DNA of 64,000 nucleotides from an unicellular cyanobacterium SU2 (GCA_002110465.1 NEED01000075.1:62001-126000); one strand, 5' to 3'; positions 1 to 9,042 are shown, counted from the stretch's first letter. Numbers and translations are program-made. The notes: a model not told the origin generated them from the letters alone.

Positions 1-638
1 CCATAGGGTTGAATTCTCGCTACTTTTCCTGCTACCAATGTTCCCGCCGTAATTTTATCCATTTGTGCTGCCATAATGGCACGACGTTGGGACAAGACTA
101 ACTTATTATTCTCCTGATTAACTTCTAAAAAATTAGCGGTTAATGATTGACCCACTAAAGACTCTAAATTTTCTTTTTCGAGGAGATGCGATCGCGGAAT
201 AAATCCTCGCAACCCTTCAACTTCACCGATAACTCCCCCTTTATTGGTTCGAGTCACGAGCATTTGAACCGTTTGGCCGGTTTCAGCCAATTCTGCTAAA
301 TGATCCCAAGCTTGTTGCAATTGGAGTTGGCGAGCAGAGAGTTTAACTTGACCTTCAGCATTTTGGTCACTAATAATCAGTAATTCACATTCTTCGTTTA
401 AGGGGAGAACCTCAGCTAAATCAGGGGTTGAGTCTAAAGCAGCTTCTCTTAAGGGAACAAACCCTGTAGACTTGCCTCCGATATCAACATAAGCTCCGTC
501 AGAGGTGTGTTGAACCACCATTCCACGAACGATTTGCCCTTTCTCGAAAGTGTAATCATGCTGGTCTAGAGCTTTAGCAAAGTCATCCATGGAAAAGCCA
601 ATATCGGATGATTTAGGGGGGGTAGATTCTGGAGTCAT
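1..638 (-). CDS. rpsA: 30S ribosomal protein S1 (C-terminal part outside window)
   Basis: About 212 N-terminal residues are visible; the gene runs off the left edge. The protein starts MTPESTPPKSSDIGFSMDDF and carries a first S1 (OB-fold) domain around residues 30-105 (KGQIVRGMVV, GAYVDIGGKSTGFVPL), a second around 118-190 (RGFIPRSHL, LVLSQRRA), and the first residues of a third (AGTLVAGKVARIQPYG). Cyanobacterial S1 is typically about 300-350 residues with three S1 domains, so roughly two thirds is present. It binds mRNA on the 30S subunit during initiation. The start ATG at 638 is the only one in frame upstream of the conserved region. The family assignment is firm. Confidence 0.93.
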   Translation of the reverse strand, partial: MTPESTPPKSSDIGFSMDDFAKALDQHDYTFEKGQIVRGMVVQHTSDGAYVDIGGKSTGFVPLREAALDSTPDLAEVLPLNEECELLIISDQNAEGQVKLSARQLQLQQAWDHLAELAETGQTVQMLVTRTNKGGVIGEVEGLRGFIPRSHLLEKENLESLVGQSLTANFLEVNQENNKLVLSQRRAIMAAQMDKITAGTLVAGKVARIQPY

Positions 639-713
639 GGTGATTAAATGAACAAGGGAAAGCAATAAACAGTTAGTTAGGTGATCGCGGTGATAACAAA
701 CCACTGATTACTA

Positions 714-1454
714 TCATAATTGGGTGCTAAACAACTCTAACACATGGCTCCAAGCATCTTTAGCTGCTTCTGGATGATAACTATCGCGTTGATCGCAGAA
801 AAATCCATGATTTGCCCCTTGATAACGGAACACTTTATGAGAAATATTATGTTTTTTTAAGCTTGCTTCGATTTCGTCTACTTGTTCTGGGGGAATACTG
901 GCATCGTCGAGGCCAAAAAAAGTATAAATGGTTCCGCTAATATCGGGAGTACGACTCAAGGTTGGTTCTCCGTCTCCAGGGGTCCAATTAGTAATCCCTG
1001 CACCATAAAAGGAGGCGGTTGCTTTGATATCATCGAGGGTAGCTGCTAGATAGGTCACATGGCCACCAAAACAAAACCCAATTGCTCCTATCCCTTTCTT
1101 TTTTACATTAGGCAAGGTATAAAGATAATCAATGGCAGCCTGAATATCTGTGAGAAGTTCTGAGGCCTTGGTTTGATTTTTGTAAACACGACCAATTTTA
1201 ATGTCTTCTGGAGTGTAGCCTGTTTCAAATCCAGGGGCGAGACGTTGATAAATCGTTGGGGCGATCACCACATAACCCTGTTTAGCAATTCGTTCAGTGA
1301 CCTCTCGAATATGGGCATTAACGCCAAAAATTTCTTGAACTACAATAACACCTGGAAAGATGCCTTCTTGGGTTGGCATAGCTAAATAAGCATCAATAGC
1401 CAAATCTCCATTATTGACTTGAATTTGCTGGGTTTTAATGTCTGATAGCACCAT
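714..1454 (-). CDS. Dienelactone hydrolase family protein
   Basis: Alpha/beta hydrolase of 246 residues with the dienelactone-hydrolase Cys-Asp-His triad: the nucleophile elbow GFCFGG contains C128, an acid is at about D183 or D184 in FGLDDASIP, and H216 lies in GANHGF. Length matches the family (about 240). The best-studied members hydrolyse carboxymethylenebutenolide, but cyanobacterial paralogues have no proven substrate, so only a carboxylic-ester or lactone hydrolase role is inferred. No signal peptide, so cytoplasmic. It lies 18 bp downstream of the creatininase-family gene on the same strand and may be cotranscribed with it. Confidence 0.85.
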   Translation of the reverse strand: MVLSDIKTQQIQVNNGDLAIDAYLAMPTQEGIFPGVIVVQEIFGVNAHIREVTERIAKQGYVVIAPTIYQRLAPGFETGYTPEDIKIGRVYKNQTKASELLTDIQAAIDYLYTLPNVKKKGIGAIGFCFGGHVTYLAATLDDIKATASFYGAGITNWTPGDGEPTLSRTPDISGTIYTFFGLDDASIPPEQVDEIEASLKKHNISHKVFRYQGANHGFFCDQRDSYHPEAAKDAWSHVLELFSTQL

Positions 1455-1472
1455 TATTAATTTTTTCCAACA

Positions 1473-2219
1473 CTAATCATTTTGCAAAAACTTAAGATAA
1501 GACTCACAAAGTTCTTTAACTGCTAACTCATACAATTGCTGGCCATGTTCTGGGGTCGCTAACGCAGGATTTGACCCCATTCTGCCATCGGGATAATGCC
1601 GACGAAAATCAGCCGACCCATAGATAGGATAACCTGATGCCACATCCTTAGCTAGAGGAGCATTTTTAATCGACTCAGGATAGATATATTGAGTAACAGC
1701 TACTTCCGAGGGAGTCGCATGAGATCCTTCTTGATCACCGTATAATTCCTTTGCTTTTTTATAGACAGAACGACACATAAACCAATTTCCCACTTGACAG
1801 CGAACGTGATCCGCCTGGGGAAGATTGAGGTGGGCTAAATGGTAATAAGTTTGGGAAAATGCTCCTTTAAGGGTAGCAATATTACCGCCATGACCATTGA
1901 TAAAGAAAAATCGCGTAAATCCCGCCTTGGTTAAACAGGTGAGATAATCTTCAATCACTTGAATTAAGGTGGTGGGGCGTAAACTCATCGTTCCGGGGAA
2001 AGCGGTATGATGTAACGCCATTCCTACATTAATCGTTGGAGCGACCATTGCTTGGGTTTCTTCCCCAACCCCTTTGGCGATCGCCTCTGCACAAATAGCA
2101 TCGGTTCCTATTAACCCTGTCGGTCCATGTTGTTCCGTCGAACCAATAGGAATAATAATCCCTTGGGAAATCTTTAAATAATTTTCAACTTCTGGCCAGG
2201 TGCTTAAGTGTAGCAGCAT
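1473..2219 (-). CDS. Creatininase family protein
   Basis: A 248-residue creatininase-fold amidohydrolase. Metal-ligand motifs are visible: GSTEQHG (E29, H31), D40 in LIGTDA, the NGHGGN motif near residue 110, and EGSHATPSE near residue 165. The family includes creatininase, the riboflavin/F420 enzyme ArfB and MftE; most cyanobacterial members are uncharacterised, so the substrate is unknown. It is cytoplasmic and probably binds two divalent metals. The gene is first in a likely two-gene unit with the dienelactone hydrolase and is divergent from the response regulator, with about 110 bp between them. Confidence 0.8.
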   Translation of the reverse strand: MLLHLSTWPEVENYLKISQGIIIPIGSTEQHGPTGLIGTDAICAEAIAKGVGEETQAMVAPTINVGMALHHTAFPGTMSLRPTTLIQVIEDYLTCLTKAGFTRFFFINGHGGNIATLKGAFSQTYYHLAHLNLPQADHVRCQVGNWFMCRSVYKKAKELYGDQEGSHATPSEVAVTQYIYPESIKNAPLAKDVASGYPIYGSADFRRHYPDGRMGSNPALATPEHGQQLYELAVKELCESYLKFLQND

Positions 2220-2329
2220 ATAAAATCAAATTATTTGAGATAATAGTAAGCTCAGAAAAAAAAACCTATACTAAATTGACGATTTTGTTGTATATCTTAA
2301 CTTAGAGTCCATATGATCAGAGTAGTTTT

Positions 2330-3082
2330 ATGTTATCTCTAGACTTACCTCAGGCTTTTCCCTCCCAAAAAACAGTCAATAATCATCAGATTTTGGTGGT
2401 TGAAGATGAGGATGTGATTCGGGATATGATCGTCATTGCCTTAGAAGAAGAAGGTTATGAAGTGGTAACGGCTAGTGATGGACGTACAGCCTTAAATTGG
2501 TTTCAAGATAAGGAGGTTAAAGAACCTGAGCTAGACTTTGACTTGATCATCTTAGATTTGATGTTACCCCAGATCAACGGCTTAGACATTTGTCGTCTTT
2601 TAAGATACAACGGAAACATTATTCCTATTTTAATTCTCAGTGCTAAAGCCAGTGAAACTGATCGAGTTTTGGGTTTAGAAGTAGGAGCAGATGATTATTT
2701 AACTAAACCTTTTAGTATGCGGGAATTAGTGGCTCGTTGTCGTGCCTTAATCCGTCGCCAAGGGTTTAGTCAGGTATCTTCGGCCCCCATTCGTAAATTC
2801 CGAGATGTCACCCTTTATCCTGATGAATGCCGCGTGGAAGTTCGGGGGAAAGAAGCTAACCTGTCTCCTAAAGAATATCGTCTATTAGATCTCTTCATGA
2901 GTTATCCTCGTCGGGTTTGGTCTCGTGAACAGTTAATTGAACAGGTATGGGGACCAGATTTCTTAGGAGATACCAAAACCGTTGATGTTCATATTCGCTG
3001 GTTGAGAGAAAAGTTAGAGAATGATCCTAGTCAACCCGAATATTTAATTACGGTACGGGGGTTTGGCTATCGCTTTGGTTGA
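2330..3082 (+). CDS. OmpR/PhoB-family response regulator
   Basis: Two-domain DNA-binding response regulator of 250 residues. The receiver domain (about 19-135) has the acidic pocket E25/D26, the phosphoacceptor D76 in LIILDLMLP and K126 in DDYLTKPF. The C-terminal winged helix (about 150-250) shows LSPKEYRLLDLF, SREQLIEQVWG and the terminal VRGFGYRFG of the PhoB class. The sequence looks close to the cyanobacterial SphR/NblR group, but I cannot separate these, so no symbol is given. A receiver insertion (KEVKEPELDFD) precedes the aspartate. No histidine kinase is adjacent, so the partner is encoded elsewhere. Confidence 0.88.
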   Translation: MLSLDLPQAFPSQKTVNNHQILVVEDEDVIRDMIVIALEEEGYEVVTASDGRTALNWFQDKEVKEPELDFDLIILDLMLPQINGLDICRLLRYNGNIIPILILSAKASETDRVLGLEVGADDYLTKPFSMRELVARCRALIRRQGFSQVSSAPIRKFRDVTLYPDECRVEVRGKEANLSPKEYRLLDLFMSYPRRVWSREQLIEQVWGPDFLGDTKTVDVHIRWLREKLENDPSQPEYLITVRGFGYRFG

Positions 3083-3089
3083 CATCTTC

Positions 3090-3135
3090 ACCGCCCTATA
3101 AGTGGGGTTATTCTCAGATAATGGCCAGACCTCAC
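3090..3135. repeat. Possible IS200/IS605-type end remnant
   Basis: Just after the response-regulator stop there is a CATCTTCACCGCCCTATAAG tract followed by a G-rich strand and ATTCTCAG. This resembles the short hairpin commonly found at the right end downstream of tnpB genes. No transposase reading frame remains in the 139-bp gap. It may act only as a weak hairpin between the convergent genes. The call rests on pattern memory alone. Confidence 0.25.
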
Positions 3136-3221
3136 GATCTAAGTTTGTGCTTCAATGCAGTTGCTTTGCGAGATTTACTTGCTCTGACGGCTCAAGTTTA
3201 ATTTTCTGATGATGATCCCAG

Positions 3222-5777
3222 TTATCGAGGAACCCCTTGAATAACAGGACGGATGCCTGTACCGTCAAATGGACCTGGATTACCACTCCAATTAAAGTCA
3301 CTGATGCGTAAGCTAATAGAACCCACTTTCAAAACCGTATTGTAACGTAAGAGAACGCTATAGGTACGGCGACTATATTCAAGGAATAAATCCGTATTAA
3401 TTTCATCGTCAGTATCTATATTCAAGGCACTTTGAACCCCAAAACGGACAGGTCCATAAACTTGTTGGGTCAATGCCCAAGAAATGGTTTTAAGATCAGC
3501 AAATCGATCAAACAAAAAGGGAGAAGGATCTCCCCGTAACGCTTGGCTAAAGGTGAGGTTAAACCCAGTGTAATCAAGAAAGGGACGGGAAAAATTGCCC
3601 AATTGTCCTGAAACGCCAATACTGCCTGAAATTGAAGGTTGAGAATCTCCATTACCATAGAGACTAGCGACTCCTGTCACACTGGTGGAAAGTTGAACAA
3701 AGGGTAATACAGGCGTTGATGTGTAACGCAGTCCTTCTTCAGCGGTTGGTGGTAGCGGTTTTCCCACCCATAGAATAAAAGGTCGGCTCACAGATGCAGC
3801 CCCTTGAGTCCGAAAGAGCGTCACCCGATTGTTGTCTCGAATGGGAGCTAATAACTCGGGCTGATCAGTGTCAGCATTCACGTTTTGCAAAGATGCTTGA
3901 TAACTCAGGCGTAATAACCCTCGATCATCAAGGGGAATTTGGGGAGAGACGAAAATTAACCCGGTACTATCACGAACCGTCTGGAACCCCAAAGAGCCAT
4001 TAAACAAGCGTTCACGATAATTATATTCAAACCGCAGATCATTAGTTGTACCGAATAAGGGAACTTTCTGTTCAACATAGGCTTTCGCTCGGATATGTTC
4101 TTCGGTACGCTCATTAAAATCCAGACTTGTCAGTGACGTTCGAGCAAACAGACTGGTGCTATCGCTTAAGTTGGCCTCAACTCTATTAACAAATCCGAAG
4201 GTTGGGGGACTAATCGCATCGATCTCGTCTGTATCAGCCCTAAATAAATCGGTATTGGAATTGTCTGTGGTAATACTATCAGGAAATAACCCTTTTTGAA
4301 TGTAATATTGAGGCTTAATTTCCCAACTAACGGTGTTGGTGTCAATGAGATTAAAGCCCCGTTCCACATACAATCCTCCGCGATCGCGGTCATCATAGCC
4401 AAAGGAAATTACCCCAGGTTGACGATCGCGCCGATCTAAAATCAATCGGTCTTGGGTGGGAAAGGAATTGGCTTGATCGAGGACTACCCGTGAATTGGTC
4501 AACTTCACTTCATCCACCAAGGGGGCAATATTACGAAAGGTTGCTGTTTCAGCTCGAATTTCTAATTCGGGAGGTGAAAAGGGATCATTGGTTAAACGGG
4601 CATTCGTGGCACGCCATCCCTCCCCATCAAACTCCATTTGTTCGGCTTGGAAGCGGATACGATTAATTTGTCCTCCTTTTGGGGGGACTTGGGTCGCCGG
4701 TAAATTAGGAACCTCGGTTCCTGCGCCTTGGGCTTCTTCTCCAAAACCAATAGAAGTCCCGAAACTAACCCCTTCTGTCGTGGTGATTCGTTGTAGGGGT
4801 TGATTAACTGCCAGGCGTTCGTTTAGGGTTTGGTTAGGAATAAGATCATTGCTGGGATCGTTGGGTAATCCTGGCGCAAAATCTTTTCCGGTTGTCGGCT
4901 GATAAATTTCCCCATTGGCATTAAAAACCACCCCTTGATCCTGAACAAAATAATACTCAAAGCGTTCTCCCCTTAAGGTTTGTTCTCCACGTTCGAGTAC
5001 CACTTCTCCCTCGGCTACCACAAATTGGTCAGGGAGGTTAACCCGCAAACGGTCAGCTAATAACACCCCGTTAGCAAAGCGCATCACCACATTACCTTCT
5101 GCGTAAACCACTTCTCGTTGAGAATCATACTCTTGGCGATCGGCAATTAATTCTACTATCTCTGGTGCTTCTTCTGGCGTTGGGGAGTTATCTCCATCAG
5201 AGGAAGATTCGGTCGGAATTTCCAATTCCTGTTGACTCATCAATGTCCCATCTCTTTTCTGTGTCGAAGGAGGAGTTATCTGGAATTCTTGTGTGGGTCC
5301 TCCTCGTTTTCGGGTGACGAGGCGATGGATGTGAGTTGAGGAGGTGCGATTATTTTGATTCAGTCCTAAAACCAGACTGGGGGGAGTTGAAGTCTTTTTC
5401 TTTGATTCAATGGACGTTGAAGACGGTTGACCCACCGAAATAGGATTCCCTAAGACTCCTGCATTATCACTCTCAGATGAAGGATTAGGGGGCAAAGACT
5501 GAGTGGGAATTTGTTGGGGATCGGAAAGATAAAATTCAACGACCTCCGGAGGAGTTGGGGTTGGAGATGCCTGAGATAGATCGGGTAAGGTGGGTTCTAC
5601 TACCGAAATCGGTATCTGAGAGATCAGGGGAGGCCGTTCCCCAACAGATGACCTGGGGGCAATGTTTTGGGTGAGAATTCCTAGGCGATCGCCTTGGGAA
5701 TCAAGGGCTACAGGTTGAATGAGAGCAGGGGGGTTAGGTGGTGGAACGAATGGGGGCATCTTTTCGATAAAAATCAA
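3222..5777 (-). CDS. DUF3769 outer-membrane protein, LptD/OstA-like
   Basis: 851 residues. Residues about 1-195 are a low-complexity Pro/Ser/Thr-rich region. Residues about 205-300 form an OstA-like periplasmic domain (RQEYDSQREVVYAEGNVVM, LLADRLRVN, GERFEYYF). The rest is a beta-strand-rich barrel with alternating aromatic and polar residues, ending in a strand-like tail. This is the DUF3769 arrangement of cyanobacteria, which corresponds to the LptD lipopolysaccharide-insertion protein (Alr1269 in Anabaena). The likely role is placing LPS in the outer leaflet. No clear signal peptide is seen at either MIFIEKM or the alternative start MPPFVPP at residue 7, which is odd for an outer-membrane protein; the N-terminus may be longer or unconventional. 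Confidence 0.78.
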   Translation of the reverse strand: MIFIEKMPPFVPPPNPPALIQPVALDSQGDRLGILTQNIAPRSSVGERPPLISQIPISVVEPTLPDLSQASPTPTPPEVVEFYLSDPQQIPTQSLPPNPSSESDNAGVLGNPISVGQPSSTSIESKKKTSTPPSLVLGLNQNNRTSSTHIHRLVTRKRGGPTQEFQITPPSTQKRDGTLMSQQELEIPTESSSDGDNSPTPEEAPEIVELIADRQEYDSQREVVYAEGNVVMRFANGVLLADRLRVNLPDQFVVAEGEVVLERGEQTLRGERFEYYFVQDQGVVFNANGEIYQPTTGKDFAPGLPNDPSNDLIPNQTLNERLAVNQPLQRITTTEGVSFGTSIGFGEEAQGAGTEVPNLPATQVPPKGGQINRIRFQAEQMEFDGEGWRATNARLTNDPFSPPELEIRAETATFRNIAPLVDEVKLTNSRVVLDQANSFPTQDRLILDRRDRQPGVISFGYDDRDRGGLYVERGFNLIDTNTVSWEIKPQYYIQKGLFPDSITTDNSNTDLFRADTDEIDAISPPTFGFVNRVEANLSDSTSLFARTSLTSLDFNERTEEHIRAKAYVEQKVPLFGTTNDLRFEYNYRERLFNGSLGFQTVRDSTGLIFVSPQIPLDDRGLLRLSYQASLQNVNADTDQPELLAPIRDNNRVTLFRTQGAASVSRPFILWVGKPLPPTAEEGLRYTSTPVLPFVQLSTSVTGVASLYGNGDSQPSISGSIGVSGQLGNFSRPFLDYTGFNLTFSQALRGDPSPFLFDRFADLKTISWALTQQVYGPVRFGVQSALNIDTDDEINTDLFLEYSRRTYSVLLRYNTVLKVGSISLRISDFNWSGNPGPFDGTGIRPVIQGVPR

Positions 5778-5888
5778 GCTTAAGGGGTTAATTGCTACCT
5801 GCAGCGTGACTCAGCAGAACAAGGATCGGGACGAGCCGTACCTCGCCCCTGTCGTCTTAATCACCTAAGTTAACACAGTCAACTATAC

Positions 5889-6005
5889 TTACTCGAAATC
5901 CTTCCGTCCGGGGTTGCGAGTGGGATCACTCGATAGGAAACCGAAGACAAATAGGGCAATGAAGAAAGCAACGACGATATAAACTGCAATTTTTAGGGTT
6001 AGCAT
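5889..6005 (-). CDS. psbI: Photosystem II reaction centre protein I
   Basis: A 38-residue protein that starts [19 protein letters not shown] and ends [18 protein letters not shown]. It has a single transmembrane helix (about residues 4-24) and the invariant [12 protein letters not shown] stromal tail of PsbI, at exactly the usual length. It is a low-molecular-weight subunit of the PSII core in the thylakoid membrane that contacts D1 and CP43 and helps assembly. A good Shine-Dalgarno (AAGGAGAG) lies about 8 nt before the ATG at 6005. It is a monocistronic gene with about 110 bp to the DUF3769 gene. Recognition is certain despite the short length. Confidence 0.97.
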   Translation of the reverse strand: MLTLKIAVYIVVAFFIALFVFGFLSSDPTRNPGRKDFE

Positions 6006-6771
6006 TTTATTTGACTCTCCTTATTAAATGTGGACTCCAGTCCCAGGGTAAACGTTTCATCTTGCCTACTTTATCGCATTTTGGTGTCAAGTTGGAGAAC
6101 TGGGTGTGAGGGGGTGATTAAGGTCAAATCTTAATTAGTATGTAAATACTATACTAACTAAGGTGAAAAAATCTATTTTCTGATGGTTAACGTCAATTTT
6201 AAGCAGTTCTGTGAAGCGTTAACCGACAATTTTTACTTTAGTGCAAGAGGTGAGTAAGTTTAACTGGGATAGTTAGTACAACACACTTTAAATAAACATC
6301 ATTCAATCTTAGAAATAATCACCCAAATTAATTTAATTTAAAACTTTTAAAAATTTAGAAATAGTTGTTGTTAATTAGGTCAAAATATGATAATATGTTT
6401 GTATAAGTTTAACTTTGGTAATTTATCAGTAAAATACCTGAGATAATCTGACTTGATTTTACTAAAATAATTGATAGAATTATCAATGAAAGTTTGACTT
6501 GTTTATAACGAAAAACTTTGGATTAAGTAGATGATCAACAATAAATTTAAGTTGGCAGTAAGTTCCCTTTAGAGCAATAAAGTTTTGTATCATGGGATGT
6601 TCAAGCCCCGAAGACGAAATTTTTTATTTGAGGCGTCATTACAGCGTTCGGAGTTCACGACCCAAGTTTACCTACTTAAAGCTTGAGTTGATTTTAGCTT
6701 TGTGTTTTGCATTTTAGTTGAAAAAGTTTCTAGACAATAAAAATTTAGTAATCCATATTTTTTAATTTATT
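6006..6771. other. Intergenic region with MITE-like arm
   Basis: 766 bp without a gene. It carries the psbI promoter side (6006-6115), a MITE-like arm at about 6121-6254, then an AT-rich stretch leading to the PEP-CTERM gene. A short GC-richer patch at 6600-6665 is not recognised. No reading frame of interest is seen. Confidence 0.6.
6121..6254 (+). repeat. MITE-like element arm, inverted copy at 7925-8080
   Basis: This stretch aligns over most of its length with the reverse complement of 7925-8080: both share AAAAAATCTATTTTCT, then GTTAACGTCAA, then TTAACCGAC-ATTTTTACT, and end in a variant of GGTGCAAGATNTGAG. The same terminal word bounds the small elements at 9793-9913 and 46535-46671. 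The arm ends GTGCAAGAGGTGAG at 6254, facing the PEP-CTERM gene. Confidence 0.7.
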
Positions 6772-7851
6772 ATGCTATCTATCAACAAATTATTGACTAA
6801 TAATCTAACGATTATAGATATGTTTACAGCTTGTAAGCTATCATTCATTAGCTCTATATCAGTGGGAGCTTTTATTTTCGTTGAGCCAAGCAGTGCAGCC
6901 TCCCTATCCATAGCTAAGACAGAAATAAACTTGATCAACTTTAGCCATTATCCTGAGTCCATTGTTGAATACGAGTCTGCTATTAGTTTAGGATTTTCTA
7001 ATTCAGATGTTATCCTCTCAATGACCGATCCTCCTTATGTCTTTGGACCGGCAAATATACAATTTAATCCTGATTTTATTCAGTTTACTCCTCCTAATAT
7101 TAAACCAAACGAAGTCAGTGCTTTTACACAATTTAATTCTGATAATACTTTACTAGCAACAGGAAATAGTAATTGGGGATTTGAGCCGTATAACGCTAAC
7201 AATTTTATTGAACTTAATGCAGGGGGTAAGGTAGTTAGTAATAATCTTGGTGACTACAAACTTATCGATGGTTCTGCACAGGGTCAGTCTATGAGTGTTA
7301 GTCAATTTTCTCTCAATGCTGGAGAAACTTTTTCAGTTGATTTTAGTTCCTTTTTTGACTTTACCTCAACTGTTGAGCTTCCGCAATATCAAAATGCCAA
7401 ATCTAATGGAATGAACTTGATTTTGTTTTATGCTTTACATCCTGAATTTGAGTGGCATGATGTTACTTTAGTTTTTGATTTACCAACCCTTGACCTAAAT
7501 CCTGACTTCCTCAATTTTGATATTCTTCAAGGGTTTGGATATTTTAAGATGCTCGGAAATTCAGATGCTGACGAAAACAATAACATTGAGAGTTCAATTT
7601 TAGATATTAATGCGAGTCAGATTTTAAATGAACCTGACTACTTAACCCTGAATAAACACCAAGAATTAAATTCGCCTTATACTGGTGGGTCTTTTGAGTA
7701 CATAGCGCAAACAGAAACTAATCTGACTATGGTTGCTGTGACATCAGCGACAGCATCGATTCGTTCAGTAGGGGTTCCAGAACCTTTAACAATAGCAGGA
7801 GCAGGTTTAGCCGGGTTAATAGGACTTTGTTTTAAACTAAAGATAAATTGA
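6772..7851 (+). CDS. PEP-CTERM sorted exoprotein
   Basis: 359 residues with a C-terminal PEP-CTERM signal: VPEP followed by a hydrophobic helix (TIAGAGLAGLIGLCF) and a short basic tail (KLKIN). The N-terminal signal peptide is best read from Met17 (MFTACKLSFISSISVGAF), cleaved near SSAAS, so the true start may be at 6820. The body is a beta-rich, Asn-rich secreted domain I do not recognise. PEP-CTERM proteins are exported by Sec and processed by an exosortase, usually for extracellular matrix or the cell surface; no exosortase is in this window. MITE-like arms in opposite orientation lie on both sides, so the gene may have moved as cargo. Confidence 0.8.
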   Translation: MLSINKLLTNNLTIIDMFTACKLSFISSISVGAFIFVEPSSAASLSIAKTEINLINFSHYPESIVEYESAISLGFSNSDVILSMTDPPYVFGPANIQFNPDFIQFTPPNIKPNEVSAFTQFNSDNTLLATGNSNWGFEPYNANNFIELNAGGKVVSNNLGDYKLIDGSAQGQSMSVSQFSLNAGETFSVDFSSFFDFTSTVELPQYQNAKSNGMNLILFYALHPEFEWHDVTLVFDLPTLDLNPDFLNFDILQGFGYFKMLGNSDADENNNIESSILDINASQILNEPDYLTLNKHQELNSPYTGGSFEYIAQTETNLTMVAVTSATASIRSVGVPEPLTIAGAGLAGLIGLCFKLKIN

Positions 7852-7924
7852 ATTTTATCTTGTTAAGATTACAAATCTAACTCAGTAGGTGACTTTTTTT
7901 GTGTCTGCATCAAAGGTTCTACAG

Positions 7925-8080
7925 TCTCAGCATCTTACACCACAGTAAAAATCGTCGGTTAAAGCTTCGGAGCAGGGAGTGCCGGAGAAATGTTTAAACT
8001 TGACGTTAACTATAAGAAAATAGATTTTTTTACCTTGGTTTATTTAGTATTTATGTACTGATACAAGATTTAAGATGAGA
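7925..8080 (-). repeat. MITE-like element arm, inverted partner of 6121-6254
   Basis: The reverse complement matches 6121-6254 in order (see that entry) with small indels. It starts CTCAGCATCTTACACC at 7926, the divergent version of the CTCAGATCTTGCACC terminus. The two termini face each other across the PEP-CTERM gene, which suggests two separate element copies and not the two ends of one transposon. Confidence 0.7.
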
Positions 8081-8161
8081 GAGAGATCAACCCAAAGGGG
8101 GATTGTGTCTCATAAGTGATTGCTATATATTAGCTTCAGATTCGGTTCATCTAAGAGACTA

Positions 8162-8268
8162 TAACACTACCCATGAAGGGTAGGACAACTTAAAGATCGA
8201 GGGTCGTCGAGAGGTTGAATCCTTCAAATTCACTCACGACAACGTTGCTCATCATACATGATGCCATA
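8162..8268. repeat. About 107-bp insertion present only in duplicate unit A
   Basis: Unit A reads AAGAGACTA, then this segment, then GCTAAAT; unit B reads AAGATACTA directly followed by GCTAAAG (near 9973-9985). The segment includes ACTCACGACAACGTTGCTC at 8232, a near match to ACTCACGACAAGGTTGTTC at 44382 and, inverted, at 48818, plus a TATAACACTAC word like TATAGCACTAC upstream of 44382. It looks like a small dispersed repeat that inserted after the duplication. Confidence 0.55.
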
Positions 8269-8351
8269 GCTAAATTTCCTTGATCCCTTCATCAGCTATT
8301 CTAAGTCTCTTGAGAGAAAAGATATTAATTCAATAGAATTTAGTTTTTTCG

Positions 8352-8502
8352 GACATAATTACTTGATTTACGTCTCAAAGTATAAATAGATTATAAGTAA
8401 GTTTTTGTCCTTATTTTGATAGGATTGGGGTATTTCCTATAGCTTTAGGATAGTTTTTTTATTTAATTTATTGATAAAAGAAAGACATAATTACTTGATT
8501 TA
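8352..8502 (+). promoter_or_regulatory. Paired 19-bp motif upstream of peptide pair A
   Basis: GACATAATTACTTGATTTA occurs twice, identically, at 8352-8370 and 8484-8502. The same pair occurs in unit B at 10054-10072 and, with changes, at 10167-10184. The two copies are about 130 bp and 113 bp apart and both lie within 285 bp of the peptide start. Conservation within otherwise drifting AT-rich DNA suggests regulator binding sites. The binding protein is unknown; the HTH protein at 16886-17479 is one candidate. Confidence 0.45.
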
Positions 8503-8634
8503 GGTATGATATTTCTGGAGATAAACTCTTGATTATTCAAAATTATTGAGCCATACTAAATTCAGAGTTAAGCAAAAGATAAAAAGCTAGCTCAAAAAAA
8601 CATTAATTACAATACTTTTCTGAGGAAAAAAATC

Positions 8635-8886
8635 ATGGCTAACATCACAATTTCTGAACTTCATACTAATAGCTACATTGCTGAAGTAAGCGATGACAAC
8701 ATGAAAGAAGTCGTTGGTGGTAGTATCTGGGGAGCTCTTTCTGGACAAGTCCTCGGTACAGAAGAACCACCACCAGGAACCTTTAGTGCTTTAATCGTTC
8801 CTGGAAAAGGTGACTTACCTTATAATTTCTTAACCTTTGAATTAACCCTTGGTGACCAGACCGCTTTTGGTGGTATATTCTTCTAA
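8635..8886 (+). CDS. Double-glycine leader peptide A1 (PCAT substrate candidate)
   Basis: 83 residues. Leader MANITISELHTNSYIAEVSD followed by DNMKEVVGG gives a predicted C39 cleavage after G29 and a 54-residue mature part. The mature part is acidic, rich in Gly, Pro and Phe, lacks cysteine and ends in aromatics (GGIFF). A GAGGA ribosome site precedes the ATG. The nearly identical B1 peptide is at 10318-10566. The lack of Cys and of modification enzymes nearby argues against a lanthipeptide and for a class IIc-like bacteriocin or an EbfG-like secreted biofilm protein. The leader and the nearby C39 exporter are directly visible; the biological role is inference. Confidence 0.75.
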   Translation: MANITISELHTNSYIAEVSDDNMKEVVGGSIWGALSGQVLGTEEPPPGTFSALIVPGKGDLPYNFLTFELTLGDQTAFGGIFF

Positions 8887-8904
8887 TTGTGATTGAATGC
8901 TATG

Positions 8905-8991
8905 TTGCTAAGTTAGTTTAAAACTTGCAATTAGTTAGCAAAAGCAATTAAATCTTAGATTTGCAAGTCAAATAATGGCTATTTGGCTTGC
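8905..8991 (+). promoter_or_regulatory. Intercistronic hairpins between peptides A1 and A2
   Basis: Two inverted repeats lie in the 156-bp gap: TTGCTAA (8905-8911) with TTAGCAA (8935-8941), and GCAAGTCAAATA with TATTTGGCTTGC (8963-8991; 11 of 12 positions paired plus one wobble). The second has no following T-run, so it is more likely an mRNA processing or attenuation element than a full terminator. Both are retained in unit B (second hairpin at 10643-10671). Confidence 0.5.
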
Positions 8992-9042
8992 TACATATAT
9001 TCTCTGTGACACTATTATTTATTGATAAGAGGAAATCTAACA

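Larger units (their letters stand above)
7852..8634. other. Intergenic region upstream of peptide pair A
   Basis: 783 bp. It contains the inverted MITE-like arm (7925-8080), the start of the tandem-duplicated unit (from about 8130), an insertion of about 107 bp that is absent from the second copy (8162-8268), and two copies of a 19-bp motif upstream of the first peptide gene. No coding frame is supported. Confidence 0.6.

Noticed and set aside
4495-4803. Plus-strand frame inside the LptD-like gene
   Set aside because: Antisense shadow of a well-supported long gene; no ribosome site and no recognised domain.
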